Positions 30,698 to 40,201 of a stretch of 64,000 bases of DNA are shown here, one piece after another. How positions within the stretch are numbered: position 1 is the first letter of the stretch; every line of letters begins with the position of its first letter. The notes beneath the pieces are model-generated. The model was not told the origin of the DNA and did not search any database. It saw only the letters and a list, made by a program, of their open reading frames with translations. The stretch comes from Methylobacterium phyllostachyos (GTDB lineage Bacteria > Pseudomonadota > Alphaproteobacteria > Rhizobiales > Beijerinckiaceae), in contig NZ_FNHS01000005.1 of the NCBI RefSeq assembly GCF_900103445.1, forward strand, positions 248,001 to 312,000, written 5' to 3'. Position numbers and translations under genes: made by a program.

Positions 30698-31891
30698 TCA
30701 GGCTGCCGCACCCACCGTGTCGGCCATCCGCGCCTTCCGGTGCCCGATCGGCAGGGGCGCCCCCGTGGTGGTGTCGCGCCCGGTCTGATGTTCCAATTCG
30801 GCGTTGATCTCGCCGCCGAGCAGCACGATCGTCGACGAGATCCAGATCCAGGTCATGAAGCCGATCACCGCGCCGAGCGAGCCGTAGGTCTCATTGTAGG
30901 TGCCGAAATTGGCGACGTACCAGGAGAACAGCAGCGAGGCGACGAGCCAGAGCAGCCCCGCCACGACGCTGCCGACCCCGACCCAGCGCCAGCGGGCATG
31001 CTCCCGGCTCGGCCCGAACCGGTAGAGCACCGAGAGGCCGCCGAGCAGCACAATCAGGATCGCCGGCCAGCGCAGGGCCGCGAGCAACCACGCGGTCGAT
31101 CCGAGCCCTAAGAAGTTCAGCATCACCGGCACCACGACGATGACGTTGAGCGCGATGATGATGAATAGCAGCGCCCCGATCGTGAAGGTCAGCGAGCGGA
31201 GGTTGAGCCAGAAGAAGTTGCGCTTCTCGTCCTCCTCGTAGACCACGTTCAGGGCATCGAACATCGCCTTCATGGCGGCGTTGGCGCTCCAGATCGACAA
31301 GAGCAAGCTGGAGAAGAACGTGACGCTCAAGGAGCCGCTGCCCTTGGCGGCGATGCGCTTGACCTGATCGCCGATCAGCTCGACGGCCCCGGAGGGCAGC
31401 ACCGCGTGGAGCTGCGCGAGGTGGTCGTTGATCACGGTCACGTCCGCGAACAGGCCGTAGCAGGTCACCAAAGCGGCGATGGCCGGGAACAGCGACAGCA
31501 GGGTGTAGAAGGTCACGCCCGCGGCGACGGCCAGGACACGGTCCTTGTTGAACTCCAGGTAGACCCGGACCGCGATGTCCTTCCAGCCGGCCCGCGTCAT
31601 CTCGGTGGGGGCGTCGGCGGTGCGGCCGCGCTCGGGCTGGGTCGCCACGGTGAGCTGCGCCGCGCGGCCGGTGATCGAGCGCGCCCCGGGGGCCACGTGC
31701 CGGCGCGGATCCTTGTCCCCCGGACCTGTCCTGCCGGGCTCGGGGTCGGCCAGCGGGCCAGGGGTCGGACGAGGCGCCGGCTCACCTCGCCGGGCCGCGG
31801 CCAGGGTGACCAGTGCCGAGCCGAGCATCAGGATCCACAGGATCGAGCCTGTTTCAGACTGTCCGGTCGAACGCGAGGGCGGCGGAGTCAT
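30698..31891 (-). CDS. YihY/UPF0761-family membrane protein
   Basis: 397 residues. After a Pro-rich N-terminal region of about 100 residues with one hydrophobic stretch ([16 protein letters not shown]), the YihY domain follows: [46 protein letters not shown], then several membrane helices and [20 protein letters not shown] near the end. Six core membrane segments are expected. The old name ribonuclease BN is a misassignment; the function of the family is unsettled. The start is uncertain because no good ribosome site precedes it. The gene is divergent from uvsE. Confidence 0.85.
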   Translation of the reverse strand: MTPPPSRSTGQSETGSILWILMLGSALVTLAAARRGEPAPRPTPGPLADPEPGRTGPGDKDPRRHVAPGARSITGRAAQLTVATQPERGRTADAPTEMTRAGWKDIAVRVYLEFNKDRVLAVAAGVTFYTLLSLFPAIAALVTCYGLFADVTVINDHLAQLHAVLPSGAVELIGDQVKRIAAKGSGSLSVTFFSSLLLSIWSANAAMKAMFDALNVVYEEDEKRNFFWLNLRSLTFTIGALLFIIIALNVIVVVPVMLNFLGLGSTAWLLAALRWPAILIVLLGGLSVLYRFGPSREHARWRWVGVGSVVAGLLWLVASLLFSWYVANFGTYNETYGSLGAVIGFMTWIWISSTIVLLGGEINAELEHQTGRDTTTGAPLPIGHRKARMADTVGAAA

Positions 31892-32019
31892 GGGTCGGGG
31901 GCGGCCGTGCGCGCGGAACTGCCGCGCTCACGGGGGCAAACGTCGGCGCGCAGCCCCCGTTCCGCCAATCTTCGCCCTTTGGGCCGGCACGCGAACGCTT
32001 TCCGCGCGTTGTGCGTCTT

Positions 32020-33093
32020 ATGGTCGATCAGCCCCGCCTCGGTTTCTGCTGCAAGTTCATCCTGGACGAGCCCCCCGGTACGCACGCCACCCTCAAGGCG
32101 GAGCGCGAGGCGACGCTCCACATGAACCTGACCAGCGTGACGATGGCCCATCTCGCCAAGCTGGACCCCGCTTCCCGGCGGGCGAAGCTGTCCGGCCTCG
32201 TGGCGCACAACCTCGACGCGCTCGCCCGTCAGATCGCCTGGGTCGGCGCCCGCCCGCCCCTGGAGCGCCTGCTGCGCATGGCGAGCAACGTCCTGCCGGG
32301 CTACACCCACCCGATCGCGCAGCCGATCTACGCCGAGCCCGAGATGGCGGCCCTAGTCGAGCGCGGCCTCGCGGAGGCCGGCGCCCTGGCGCGCCGTCTC
32401 GGGGTGCGGCTGAGCTTCCATCCCGGCCCGTTCTGCCTGCTGGCGAGCCGGAACCCGGCGGCCATCGCCAACGGCCTGTCGGAACTCGACTACCACGCCG
32501 AGATCTTCGATCGGATGGGCTACGGCGGCGGCTGGCACCCGCACGGTGCCCATATCAACATCCATGTCGGCGCGGGCGACCCCGGCGTCGCGGGATTTCG
32601 CGAGACCCTGCCCAGGGCGAGCCAGGTGGCGCGCGACCTCATCACGGTGGAGAACGACGAGAACGTGTTCGGCCTCGACGCCGTGCTGCAACTCGCCGAC
32701 ATCGTGCCGGTCGTCCTCGATCTGCACCATCACTGGGTCCAGAGCGGCGGCGAGTACCTCGAACCCGACGAGCCCCGCATCGCCCGCGTGAAGGAATCCT
32801 GGCGTGGAGTCCGGCCGATCGCCCATATCAGCGTGTCCCGCGAGGCGGTGATCCCGGATTCCGATCCGGAGGCGCTGCCGGACTTTCCTGCCCTGCGCGA
32901 GGCCGGCCATGCCGTCCGGGACCTCGCCGCCCATTCCGACCTGATGTGGAACCGGGCGGTGAACGACCTCGTGGCCCGCCACCTGGTCTGGGCGGATTTC
33001 GAGATCGAGGCCAAGGCGAAGAACCGGGCCTCGATGCAGATCGCCGCCTACATCACCGAGCTGGAACGGGCCGCCCCGATCGCCGCCGAATGA
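32020..33093 (+). CDS. uvsE: UV damage endonuclease-like TIM-barrel protein
   Basis: 357 residues from ATG 32020; a GTG at 32011 in frame is an alternative. It begins LGFCCKFI and carries the UVDE pattern: LSFHPGPFCLLAS near residue 130, ELDYHAEIFDRMG, INIHVGAGD, TVENDENVFGL and LDLHHHW, which supply the His/Glu/Asp metal ligands. The family nicks DNA 5' to UV photoproducts and abasic sites. The homology is good over the metal site, but the N-terminal wording is divergent. No SOS-type box was found upstream. It would be a light-independent repair route in a surface-living bacterium. Confidence 0.82.
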   Translation: MVDQPRLGFCCKFILDEPPGTHATLKAEREATLHMNLTSVTMAHLAKLDPASRRAKLSGLVAHNLDALARQIAWVGARPPLERLLRMASNVLPGYTHPIAQPIYAEPEMAALVERGLAEAGALARRLGVRLSFHPGPFCLLASRNPAAIANGLSELDYHAEIFDRMGYGGGWHPHGAHINIHVGAGDPGVAGFRETLPRASQVARDLITVENDENVFGLDAVLQLADIVPVVLDLHHHWVQSGGEYLEPDEPRIARVKESWRGVRPIAHISVSREAVIPDSDPEALPDFPALREAGHAVRDLAAHSDLMWNRAVNDLVARHLVWADFEIEAKAKNRASMQIAAYITELERAAPIAAE

Positions 33094-33138
33094 GGCCCGG
33101 TCTCGACGGCTCGTGCGGACCGCATTAGGCAATCCGGC

Positions 33139-33690
33139 ATGAAGACCGCCGATTGCGACATCCTCATCGTCCCGGGCCTCGGGGGCTCAGAGGAGGACCA
33201 TTGGCAGGCTCGCTGGGCGGGCCGGCTCGCCACAGCGCGCGTGGTCGCGCAGGACGATTGGCACGCGCCGACGCCGGAGGCCTGGTGCGGGCGGATCGCC
33301 GAGGCGGTCACGGCCGCGACCCGGCCGGTGATCCTGATCGCCCACAGCCTCGGGGTGGTGGCGAGCGTCGAGGCAGTGCCGCTTCTCCCCGCGGGCGTGG
33401 TGCGCGGCGCCCTGCTGGTCTCCCTCCCCGACGTGGAGGAAAGCCCCGACGTGCCCGCGGCGGCGCGCGCCTTTGCGCCGGTGCCCCGGGACCCCCTGCC
33501 CTTCCCGTCGCTGCTCGTCGCCAGCCGGACTGACCCGTACTGCCGCTACGATCGGGCCGATGATTTCGCCCATGCCTGGGGCTCGCTGACGGTCGACGCG
33601 GGCGAGTCCGGCCACATCAACGTGGCGAGCGGGCACGGGCCGTGGCCTGAGGGGCTGATGCGGCTCGCGGGGTTTTTGAAGGGTTTGTGA
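33139..33690 (+). CDS. RBBP9/YdeN-family alpha/beta hydrolase
   Basis: 183 residues. The short hydrolase fold is recognisable by VPGLGGSEEDHWQARW at the oxyanion end, the nucleophile Ser70 in IAHSLGVVAS, an Asp in SRTDPYC and the His in GESGHIN. This is a family of small cytoplasmic serine hydrolases whose natural substrates are mostly unknown. It is 45 bp after uvsE on the same strand and may be co-transcribed, although no functional link is evident. Confidence 0.88.
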   Translation: MKTADCDILIVPGLGGSEEDHWQARWAGRLATARVVAQDDWHAPTPEAWCGRIAEAVTAATRPVILIAHSLGVVASVEAVPLLPAGVVRGALLVSLPDVEESPDVPAAARAFAPVPRDPLPFPSLLVASRTDPYCRYDRADDFAHAWGSLTVDAGESGHINVASGHGPWPEGLMRLAGFLKGL

Positions 33691-33712
33691 GGGGGCGCGC
33701 AGCCCGCTTCGC

Positions 33713-33808
33713 ACGGTCATCGCGAGGGCAGCGAAGCGACCCGGGGCGGCGGGTCGCTTCCGGACGTGGCGCTACCCTGGATTGCTTCGCTCCGCTCGCA
33801 AGGACGGC
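33713..33808. repeat. Intergenic palindromic repeat, class 2
   Basis: About 95 bp, starting with ACGGTCATCGCGAGGGCAGC and ending with ATTGCTTCGCTCCGCTCGC then AAGGACGGCGG. This is the class 2 unit in reverse orientation compared with the copy at 15863. It separates the convergent hydrolase and AraC genes. Confidence 0.75.
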
Positions 33809-33830
33809 GGTCCACTGCGGTGGCGCGACC

Positions 33831-34775
33831 TCACTCGGATCGCATCGTTGCGCGGTTTGAGCCGGACATCCGGTAGTGCAGCGGCGACTGGCCGAAGACC
33901 CGCCGGAAGGCCGTGCTGAAGGCGGCCTCCGATTCGTAACCTACCCCATGCGCGATCGCGGCGACGCTCGCCTGCGTGCGCCGCAGGCGGTCGGCGGCCA
34001 GATGCAGGCGCCAGCGTCGCAGGTATTCGAACGGCGTCAGGCCGACCGTCTCGTGGAAGCGCTCGGCGAACACTGTCCTCGACAGGCCGGCCCGCGCCGC
34101 CAGCGCGTCGAGCCGCCACCGGCGCTGCGGCTCGGCATGGAGAGCCTCCAGGGCGCGTGCGAGGCGCGGGTCGGCGAGCGCCCTCAGCCAGCCGGCATGG
34201 CGCGCCTGATCCGAGGCCAGCCACAGCCGCAGCACCTGAAGCAGCATGATCTGCGCGAGGTGATCGGCCATCAGCGCGCCGCCCAGCGGTTGCCGGTTCA
34301 GCTCGCCGGCCAATTGCTCCAGGGACCAGCGCAGTACTGACGCTTGGTTCGACGCATCCTGGACATGGACGATCGCCGGCAGGGCATCGAACAGCAGGCC
34401 CGCCTGATCACTGTCGAAGTGGAAGCGGCCGCCGATCAGGAAGAAATCGCCGCCGCCATTGCAGGTCGCGATGCCGTCCACGGCCCGGTCGTAGATCGCC
34501 TCCGATGGGATCGGTAGCAGGCCGCGATCCGTCGCAAGGCGGAACGGCTTTCCCCGGGTCAGCAGGAAGCAATCCCCCGCGCGCAGCGGGTGCGGCTCGG
34601 CCTCGCCGTCGACCGACACCCAACACGCACCCTGTAGCACGGCGTTGAACTTGATGCCGTCATGACCGGGGAATTGCAGGGCCCAGGCGCCGCCCGCCTT
34701 CAGACCCGCGCTCACCGCCCGTCTCGGCCTCAGCAGCGACAGCACGTCCGACAAGGGATCTATCGGGAGGTCCAT
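33831..34775 (-). CDS. AraC-family regulator with cupin-type sensor domain
   Basis: 314 residues from ATG 34775, the usual start before DLPIDPLSDVLSLLRPR. The N-terminal domain is the AraC-binding cupin of the CupA/cupin_6 type (FNAVLQGACWVSVDG, LRAGDCFLLTRG). The C-terminal part holds two helix-turn-helix motifs (RLDALAARAGLSRTVFAERFHETVG and VAAIAHGVGYESEAAFSTAFRR). It is divergent from the SDR gene, with 122 bp between, the usual layout of an activator and its target. An aldehyde or aromatic ligand would be typical for the family, but that is inference. Confidence 0.92.
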   Translation of the reverse strand: MDLPIDPLSDVLSLLRPRRAVSAGLKAGGAWALQFPGHDGIKFNAVLQGACWVSVDGEAEPHPLRAGDCFLLTRGKPFRLATDRGLLPIPSEAIYDRAVDGIATCNGGGDFFLIGGRFHFDSDQAGLLFDALPAIVHVQDASNQASVLRWSLEQLAGELNRQPLGGALMADHLAQIMLLQVLRLWLASDQARHAGWLRALADPRLARALEALHAEPQRRWRLDALAARAGLSRTVFAERFHETVGLTPFEYLRRWRLHLAADRLRRTQASVAAIAHGVGYESEAAFSTAFRRVFGQSPLHYRMSGSNRATMRSE

Positions 34776-34897
34776 CGGGTCGCAATCGGACGCGCGGAAA
34801 AGGATAGCGGATCCTAAAGCATGGTCTGCTCTGCCGCCACAGCGCATCGTTTCCGGCGTCGAAGGCAATCCGGCCTTCTCGTCTCAGGAGCCGCAGC

Positions 34898-35860
34898 GTG
34901 CAGGACCCACAAAGACCACTCGGTACCGGATATGGCCCGCAGACGAAGGCCTCGGATGTTCTGAAGGGCCTCGATCTGACTGGCCGATACTTCGTCGTCA
35001 CAGGTGGGCATTCCGGGCTCGGCCTCGCGGCGACCCGGGCGCTCGCGGCGGCCGGGGCCGATATCCTGGTCGCCGCCCGCCAGCCCGAGGCCGCGATGGC
35101 GGCGACGCGGGGCATCGACCGTGTCGCGGTCGCCGCCCTCGACCTCTCGGACCTCGCCGCCGTGGAGCGCTGTGCCGACCGTCTCCTGGCGGCCGGTCGG
35201 CCCATCGACGGACTCATCAACAATGCCGGCCTCATGGCCTGCCCGGAGACGCGGGTCGGACCGGGCTGGGAGGCGCAATTTGCCACCAACCATCTCGGGC
35301 ATTTCGCCTTGACCCTCCGCCTTTGGCCGCTGCTGGCGCGGGGTGCGCGCGTGGTCTGCGTCTCCTCGGCCGGGCACCACATCGCGGGGATCGACTGGGA
35401 CGATGTGCAGAGCCTGAGCGGCTACGACAAATGGCGCGCCTACGGCCAGTCCAAGACGGCGAACATCCTGTTCGCGGTTCACCTCGACCGCCTCGGACGC
35501 GAGAGCGGCATCCGCGCCTTCGCCCTCCATCCGGGCAAGATCTTCACGCCGCTGCAACGCCATCTCAGCCAAGCCGAGATGATCGCACAGGGCTGGCTCG
35601 ACCCCGAGGGCCGGCCCGCCGATCCAACGTTCAAGACACCCGAGCAGGGGGCGGCCACCCAGGTCTGGGCCGCGACCGCGCCGCAGCTCGACGGGCTCGG
35701 GGGCGTCTACTGCGAGGATTGCGACATCGCGGTCCGCGCCGAGACAGCCGATCGACCATTCGTCGGCGTGAAAGCCTACGCCACCGATCCCGACTCGGCC
35801 GCGCGGCTCTGGGCGTTGTCGGCCGAACTCACGGGAGTTGATCTGTCGGGCGTTGGGTAG
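34898..35860 (+). CDS. Short-chain dehydrogenase/reductase
   Basis: 320 residues from GTG 34898, preceded by CAGGAG. The Rossmann motif TGGHSGLGLAA near residue 32, NNAGLMA near 105, the catalytic Ser in VCVSSAGHH and the YGQSK motif with Tyr near 182 are all present. It resembles the WWOX/retinol-dehydrogenase-like SDRs with FATNHLGHF. An NAD(P)-dependent alcohol or carbonyl oxidoreductase in the cytoplasm is expected. It is probably controlled by the divergent AraC-type gene. Confidence 0.92.
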   Translation: MQDPQRPLGTGYGPQTKASDVLKGLDLTGRYFVVTGGHSGLGLAATRALAAAGADILVAARQPEAAMAATRGIDRVAVAALDLSDLAAVERCADRLLAAGRPIDGLINNAGLMACPETRVGPGWEAQFATNHLGHFALTLRLWPLLARGARVVCVSSAGHHIAGIDWDDVQSLSGYDKWRAYGQSKTANILFAVHLDRLGRESGIRAFALHPGKIFTPLQRHLSQAEMIAQGWLDPEGRPADPTFKTPEQGAATQVWAATAPQLDGLGGVYCEDCDIAVRAETADRPFVGVKAYATDPDSAARLWALSAELTGVDLSGVG

Positions 35861-35996
35861 GGCATTGCCCGGAAAGACGGCGTCCGGCCTTCGGGACGGC
35901 GTTTCGAGCCGGACGCGTTAACGCGCCGTTTACCACCGCCCCGTTCATTGGGGCCGCGGGCGGTCCTTCGGCCCGAGGCCGCCCCGGGAGAGAATC

Positions 35997-36224
35997 GTGA
36001 CGCGCAAAGAGCTTCTGGAACGACTCGAGGCGGTCCAGACCGCGCTCGGGCCGCGGGCGCAGGCGAACTTCAACAGCTCGCTGTTCAACGACGTGGCGCT
36101 GCTCAAGCGCATCGAGGCCTTCGAGGCGAAGGTCGGCGAGGCCGAGAAGCCCAAGGTCGCCGACTATACCGGCAACATGTTCTCCCGCATCGCCAACCGC
36201 CGGGCTGCGGCGGGCGCCAAGTAG
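35997..36224 (+). CDS. Conserved-looking small protein, unknown function
   Basis: 75 residues from GTG 35997, with GGGAGAG upstream. Helical and charged (TRKELLERLEAVQTAL, VALLKRIEAFEAKVGEAEKP) with one NFNSSLFND segment and a basic end. No signal peptide, membrane segment or known motif. It is convergent with the YcjF-like gene, with only three bases between the stops. The ribosome site and codon pattern make it a probable real gene. I cannot name a family. Confidence 0.65.
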   Translation: MTRKELLERLEAVQTALGPRAQANFNSSLFNDVALLKRIEAFEAKVGEAEKPKVADYTGNMFSRIANRRAAAGAK

Positions 36225-36227
36225 CCC

Positions 36228-37253
36228 TTATTTCGATTCGGCTTCGGCCGCGCGCAGCAGCTCCCCGGCGACGTCGGCGAGCCGCGGCGGCGCTTCCCGC
36301 ACGAAGGGGAGCGGGCGGCAGACGTTGAGGGCCGCAAGCCCGAACCGGGCGGTCATCAGCCCGTTGAGCACCCCCTCGCCCAGCTTGGCGGAAATCCGGG
36401 CCGCGATCCCGAGACCCAGCACCTGCTGCATCACGCTCTCGCCGACCGCCATGCCGCCGGTGATCGTGAGATGCGCGACCGCCGCCCGTGCCAGCCGCAG
36501 GAAGCCGAGGAAACCCGGTCGCCCGCCGTAGATCGCGGCGATCCGGCGCAGGAGCCGCACGGCGGCGAAGACCACGAAGGCCACGTCCACGATCGCCCGC
36601 GGGCTGAGCGCCGTCACCGCCGAGACCTGCTTGGCCGACGCCGCGATGGCGTTGCGCGCCTGCCGGTCGAGACCGGACAGCAATTCGTGCTCGGCCAGCC
36701 CGATCCGGTCGTCCACGTCGAGGATCGCGTCGGCGGCGGCATCGATCCGGGCGCGGCCGGCCGAGAGGGTGTCGCGGTCGGCGTAGAAGGCTGAGAGCGC
36801 CTGCACCACCGCCTGCGCGCCGGTGTGATCGCGCGTGCTCAGGGCATCGACGGCCGATTGGCGCAGGCGCTCGATCTTGCGCTCGCGCCGCAGGCCGGCA
36901 AGCTCCCGCACGACGATCGCCAGCAGCGCCAGCGCGGCGAGGCCGAGCAGGGCGAGCGCCACCCATCCGAGCCAGGGTGCGGCCTGGAACAGGTCGGCGA
37001 TCATCCGCTCGACCGAGAGCCCGATCCCGAGCGAGACGAGGCCGCCCACCGCCGACAGGAACAGCGCCCCCCAGGGCGAGCGGCGCTTGGGCGCCACCGG
37101 CACCGCGACGCCGTCGGCGGCATCCACGATCTCGAAGGGTTCCTCGACGATCCGGGTCTGCGGCCCGGGGGAGAGGGGCGTGGTGGTGACGCTCGCGTTC
37201 GCGGGCGGCTCCGGGGTGATCCGGAAGGCGCGGGGTTTCTGGCCCGAGGTCAT
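36228..37253 (-). CDS. YcjF-family inner membrane protein
   Basis: 341 residues. A Pro-rich cytoplasmic start precedes two membrane helices (ALFLSAVGGLVSLGIGLSV near 65 and WLGWVALALLGLAALALLAIV near 98), followed by the DUF697-type domain with SPRAIVDVAFVVFAAVRLLRRIAAIYGGRPG and AHLTITGGMAVGESVMQQVLGLG. It is the partner of the YcjX-type P-loop protein upstream, with which it forms a conserved pair in Proteobacteria that in enterics belongs to the phage-shock/envelope stress set. The two are 31 bp apart on the same strand. Confidence 0.88.
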   Translation of the reverse strand: MTSGQKPRAFRITPEPPANASVTTTPLSPGPQTRIVEEPFEIVDAADGVAVPVAPKRRSPWGALFLSAVGGLVSLGIGLSVERMIADLFQAAPWLGWVALALLGLAALALLAIVVRELAGLRRERKIERLRQSAVDALSTRDHTGAQAVVQALSAFYADRDTLSAGRARIDAAADAILDVDDRIGLAEHELLSGLDRQARNAIAASAKQVSAVTALSPRAIVDVAFVVFAAVRLLRRIAAIYGGRPGFLGFLRLARAAVAHLTITGGMAVGESVMQQVLGLGIAARISAKLGEGVLNGLMTARFGLAALNVCRPLPFVREAPPRLADVAGELLRAAEAESK

Positions 37254-37284
37254 GGAAGAGGGCTCCGCAGACTCACAGACATCG

Positions 37285-38730
37285 TCACGCCAGCTTGTCC
37301 CCGATCAGGAACTGCATCGCCCGGTCCAGCCGGATCTGCGGCAGGTGCCCAGGCCGGCCGAGGCCGTCGGGGCGGACCAGCGGCGGCCGGAAGCGCGGGA
37401 AACGCAGGGAGCCCGGTTCCACCGCCCCCTCCAGCACGGCTTCGGCTCGGGCGGGCAGTTCGCCCGGGAAGATCGCGGCCTCGCTCTTGCCGTCAAAGAC
37501 CTCGTCGCCCACCACCTCGCCGGCCTCCGGCGTGCCGGCGACCGCCCGCAGGGTCTCGGCGCCGTCGTGGACGGTGGTCTCGCGGGTCGCCCGCACGGAG
37601 GCCAGGGCCACGGTGCCGACCCGGGCACCCGCGGCTTCCGTCCGCCGCATGGCGCGCGACACGAGGAGGCGCAGCAGCGCATCGAGCCGGTCGTGGCTGG
37701 TCTGGTGGAGGTGGTCGGCCTTGGTGGCGGCGAACAGCACCCGGTCGGCCCGGGGCGCGAACAGCCGCGACAGCACCGTATTGCGGCCGATATTGAGGCT
37801 GAGCAGCACCGCGTCCAGCGCCTCCTCCAGCTCCGCCAGGGCGGTCGGCCCGGCATCGACCGCCGAGAGCACGTCGACCAGCACGATCTGCCGGTCGACC
37901 CGCTGGAAATGGTCGCGGAAGAACGGGGTCACGACCTTGCTCTTGTAGGCCTCGAACCGCCGCTCCATCAGCCCGGCGAGGCTGTTGGGGTCGATCGTCT
38001 CACTCAGGCGGTCGAGGGGCGCGAAGGTCAGCGCCGGCGAGCCCGCGAGATCGCCGGGCATCAGGAACCGCCCCGGCGGCGTGGTCGCCACTGATTCCGG
38101 CCCGGCCCGCAGGCCGGCGAGGTAGGTCTTGAAGGCGTCGCTCGCCCGCTCGGCCGCGATCTCGTCGAGGGGGCCGTTCGGGTCAAAGCCCTTCAGCGCC
38201 TCGAGCCAGGGGGCCGCCACCGCGGCGCGGCCCGGCCGCCGGGTGCCGTTGATCGTGGCCCGCGACCACGCGGTGTAGCTCGTCTCGATCAACGCGAGGT
38301 CGAGGAGCCACTCGCCGGGATAATCGACCACGTCGAGCATCAGGGTCGCCGGCCCGGTGCGCCAGCCGGCGGCGCGCTCGTAGGCGATCTCCAGGCGGAA
38401 CTGGCTGATCCGGTCGGTGGAGCGCGGCCAGCGCCGGGCCTCGGTCAGGGTGCCGAAATGCTCCTCGAAGGGGAAGCGCGGCACGTCGTCGTCGGGCTGC
38501 GGCACCAGCTTGGCGCGGCGCAGGCGGCCCTCCTGCGCGGGCGCGAAGGCCGGCAGGGCGTGCGTCTCCACGAGGTGGTGGATCAGCGCCGTCGTGAACA
38601 CGGTCTTGCCCGAGCGCGCGAGCCCGGTGACCCCGAGCCGGAGGGTCGGCTGGATCAACAGGTCGTGCGAGGCTTCGGCGAAGGCTTTGACGGCCGAGCC
38701 GGCGCGCGCGGCAAGGTCGGTCAGGGGCAC
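37285..38730 (-). CDS. YcjX-family P-loop GTPase-like protein
   Basis: 481 residues from GTG 38730; the frame runs up to a TTG at 38793, but the extra part is a short Pro repeat and homologs begin at this LTDL. Walker A (GLARSGKT) lies near residue 38, a switch-like DVVDYPGEWLLDL near 125 and FAATKADHLHQ near 330. This is the DUF463/YcjX family, which associates with YcjF and is stress-linked in enterics. It is predicted to be soluble and to act at the inner membrane through its partner. The biochemical role in alphaproteobacteria is not established. Confidence 0.88.
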   Translation of the reverse strand: MPLTDLAARAGSAVKAFAEASHDLLIQPTLRLGVTGLARSGKTVFTTALIHHLVETHALPAFAPAQEGRLRRAKLVPQPDDDVPRFPFEEHFGTLTEARRWPRSTDRISQFRLEIAYERAAGWRTGPATLMLDVVDYPGEWLLDLALIETSYTAWSRATINGTRRPGRAAVAAPWLEALKGFDPNGPLDEIAAERASDAFKTYLAGLRAGPESVATTPPGRFLMPGDLAGSPALTFAPLDRLSETIDPNSLAGLMERRFEAYKSKVVTPFFRDHFQRVDRQIVLVDVLSAVDAGPTALAELEEALDAVLLSLNIGRNTVLSRLFAPRADRVLFAATKADHLHQTSHDRLDALLRLLVSRAMRRTEAAGARVGTVALASVRATRETTVHDGAETLRAVAGTPEAGEVVGDEVFDGKSEAAIFPGELPARAEAVLEGAVEPGSLRFPRFRPPLVRPDGLGRPGHLPQIRLDRAMQFLIGDKLA

Positions 38731-38802
38731 GGGCGGGCTCGTCGTGAGGGGAACAGGCGGGGCACAGGTGGCGCGACTCGCGTCGAACCGCAAGGCTTGT
38801 CG

Positions 38803-39912
38803 TTACGGCGGCGTGCCTCCGGCGGCCGGCGTGAGCGGGCGCAGCCGGGCGATCGCCCCGGCGACGAGGTCGGGGCCGGCCCGCAGCGTGCCGAGTTCCA
38901 CCGCCGACATGGCCAGCATCACCGGCGCGAGATTGGCCCGTGGGGCGCCGTCCGGCCCGAACAGGTCGAGGTCGTCGCCGGGCTTCAGGCCGACGCTCCC
39001 ACTGATCCGGGCGGCATAGGCCTGGATCCGGGTCTCGTCGCCGGTGCAGAGCGGAGCCGGCAGGCGCAGGTCGAGGACTGGCAGGCCGGCCGCGATGGCG
39101 GGCAGGAGCGCGGATTCGGCGACCAACCGGTCGGCGCTCGGCACCCGGCCATCCGTTTTGCGGTCGAGGAGTGCCGCCGGATCGGCGACGGTCCGGGCCG
39201 GGCGCGCGGAGGGCGTGATGTCGGACGCGATTGAGGGAATGGGCCGGAGGGCCGCGACGTGCGGAATGGTCGGGCGTCGGGCGGGCCGGCCGGCCATCCG
39301 GGCCAGCGGCGACCAGGGCTGTACCCGCAGGGCGGTCCGGCCCCGGGGCGCCCCGCCGGGGCGATGCTTGGCGAGGAAGCGGGCGCGCAGCGTCCCGCCG
39401 AGGCCCCGGGGCGCCAGGGCCGCCGAAACCGCGGGTGTCTTTCCGCCCCGGCTCGCGGACGCGACCCGGCACTCGGCCGGCGCCCAGCGGCGCACGATGG
39501 CGAGCGCCGTATGCCGGTTATAGTCGCGGTAGTAGCGCCGCAGCAGGCTCGCCGCGGCGTCGGCCCCGTCATCGAGGGTGGCGAAGGCGGTGTGACCTTC
39601 GGCATCGGCGCCGATCTCGCCGGGCCAGCGGGCCGACTTGATGCACCAGCCATTGTTCAGCCGCACGCAGCGGGCGACGTAGGGCGGATCCTCCGCCAGC
39701 GAGGCCGTGAGGGCGAGCGCGCGCGGCGTGAGTTGCGCGCCGGTCTGGGCGTGCCAGTTCGACACCGAGCGGGTGGCGGAGTCGAAGCGCGGGGCTGGTT
39801 CGGCGGGGGTGGTGGCTGCCGGTGTGGTCGGCGCGGCGCGCAGGAGGGCCTCCGCGCGCTCTGTGGTGATAGGCATCAGGCTTGTGAGCAGAACGAGGGC
39901 GTTCAACAGCAC
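38803..39912 (-). CDS. Exported protein of unknown function
   Basis: 369 residues from GTG 39912, picked because it gives a signal peptide (LLNALVLLTSLMPITTERAEA); ATG 39873 is a shorter choice. The region near residues 75-140 is well ordered: LNNGWCIKSARWPGEIGAD, GHTAFATLDDG and RRYYRDYNRHTALAIVRRWAP, resembling phage-lysin-associated or peptidoglycan-related proteins I cannot name exactly. An Arg/Pro-rich linker follows and then a C-terminal domain (LLPAIAAGLPVLDLRLP). It lies 72 bp upstream of the YcjX-type gene on the same strand, so a cell-envelope role is reasonable inference. Confidence 0.65.
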   Translation of the reverse strand: MLLNALVLLTSLMPITTERAEALLRAAPTTPAATTPAEPAPRFDSATRSVSNWHAQTGAQLTPRALALTASLAEDPPYVARCVRLNNGWCIKSARWPGEIGADAEGHTAFATLDDGADAAASLLRRYYRDYNRHTALAIVRRWAPAECRVASASRGGKTPAVSAALAPRGLGGTLRARFLAKHRPGGAPRGRTALRVQPWSPLARMAGRPARRPTIPHVAALRPIPSIASDITPSARPARTVADPAALLDRKTDGRVPSADRLVAESALLPAIAAGLPVLDLRLPAPLCTGDETRIQAYAARISGSVGLKPGDDLDLFGPDGAPRANLAPVMLAMSAVELGTLRAGPDLVAGAIARLRPLTPAAGGTPP

Positions 39913-39947
39913 GCGGATCGGCCCTGAAGGCTTTTGGTAGGCGCGCC

Positions 39948-40130
39948 GCCCTCCCTCCCCCCTCTGCGGGGGAGGGTGGCCCCCGAAGGGGGTCGGGAGA
40001 GGGGAGCGACGGCGCAGACCGAGCCTCTGCCCTTCATGAAGGTCGCGCCCTTTCCTGAACCCGGGTTCCCCTCTCCCGACCCCTGCTGAGGCAGGGGCCA
40101 CCCTCCCCCGCAAAGGGGGGAGGGACGGCG
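39948..40130. repeat. Large inverted repeat of G/C-rich palindromes (class 1 relative)
   Basis: The left arm (39948-40006) reads CCTCCCCCCTCTGCGGGGG and then AGGGTGGCCCC and GGGTCGGGAGAGGGG. The right arm (40066-40130) reads back CCCCTCTCCCGACCCC, GGGGCCACCCTCCCCCG and GGGGGGAGGG. Each arm is about 60 bp, with a 60-bp centre holding GCCTCTGCCC and GCGCCC. It occupies the gap between hisN and the exported protein. Confidence 0.75.
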
Positions 40131-40201
40131 CGTGCCGTCTGCCGATGCGTTCAATCCTCCCGCCGCCTTGCCAGTATGCGGATGGTTTTGCCGCCCTGCC
40201 C

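Noticed and set aside
31900-32019. SOS-type box before uvsE
   Set aside because: GAAC occurs once but no GAAC-n7-GAAC or GTTC-n7-GTTC arrangement is present.
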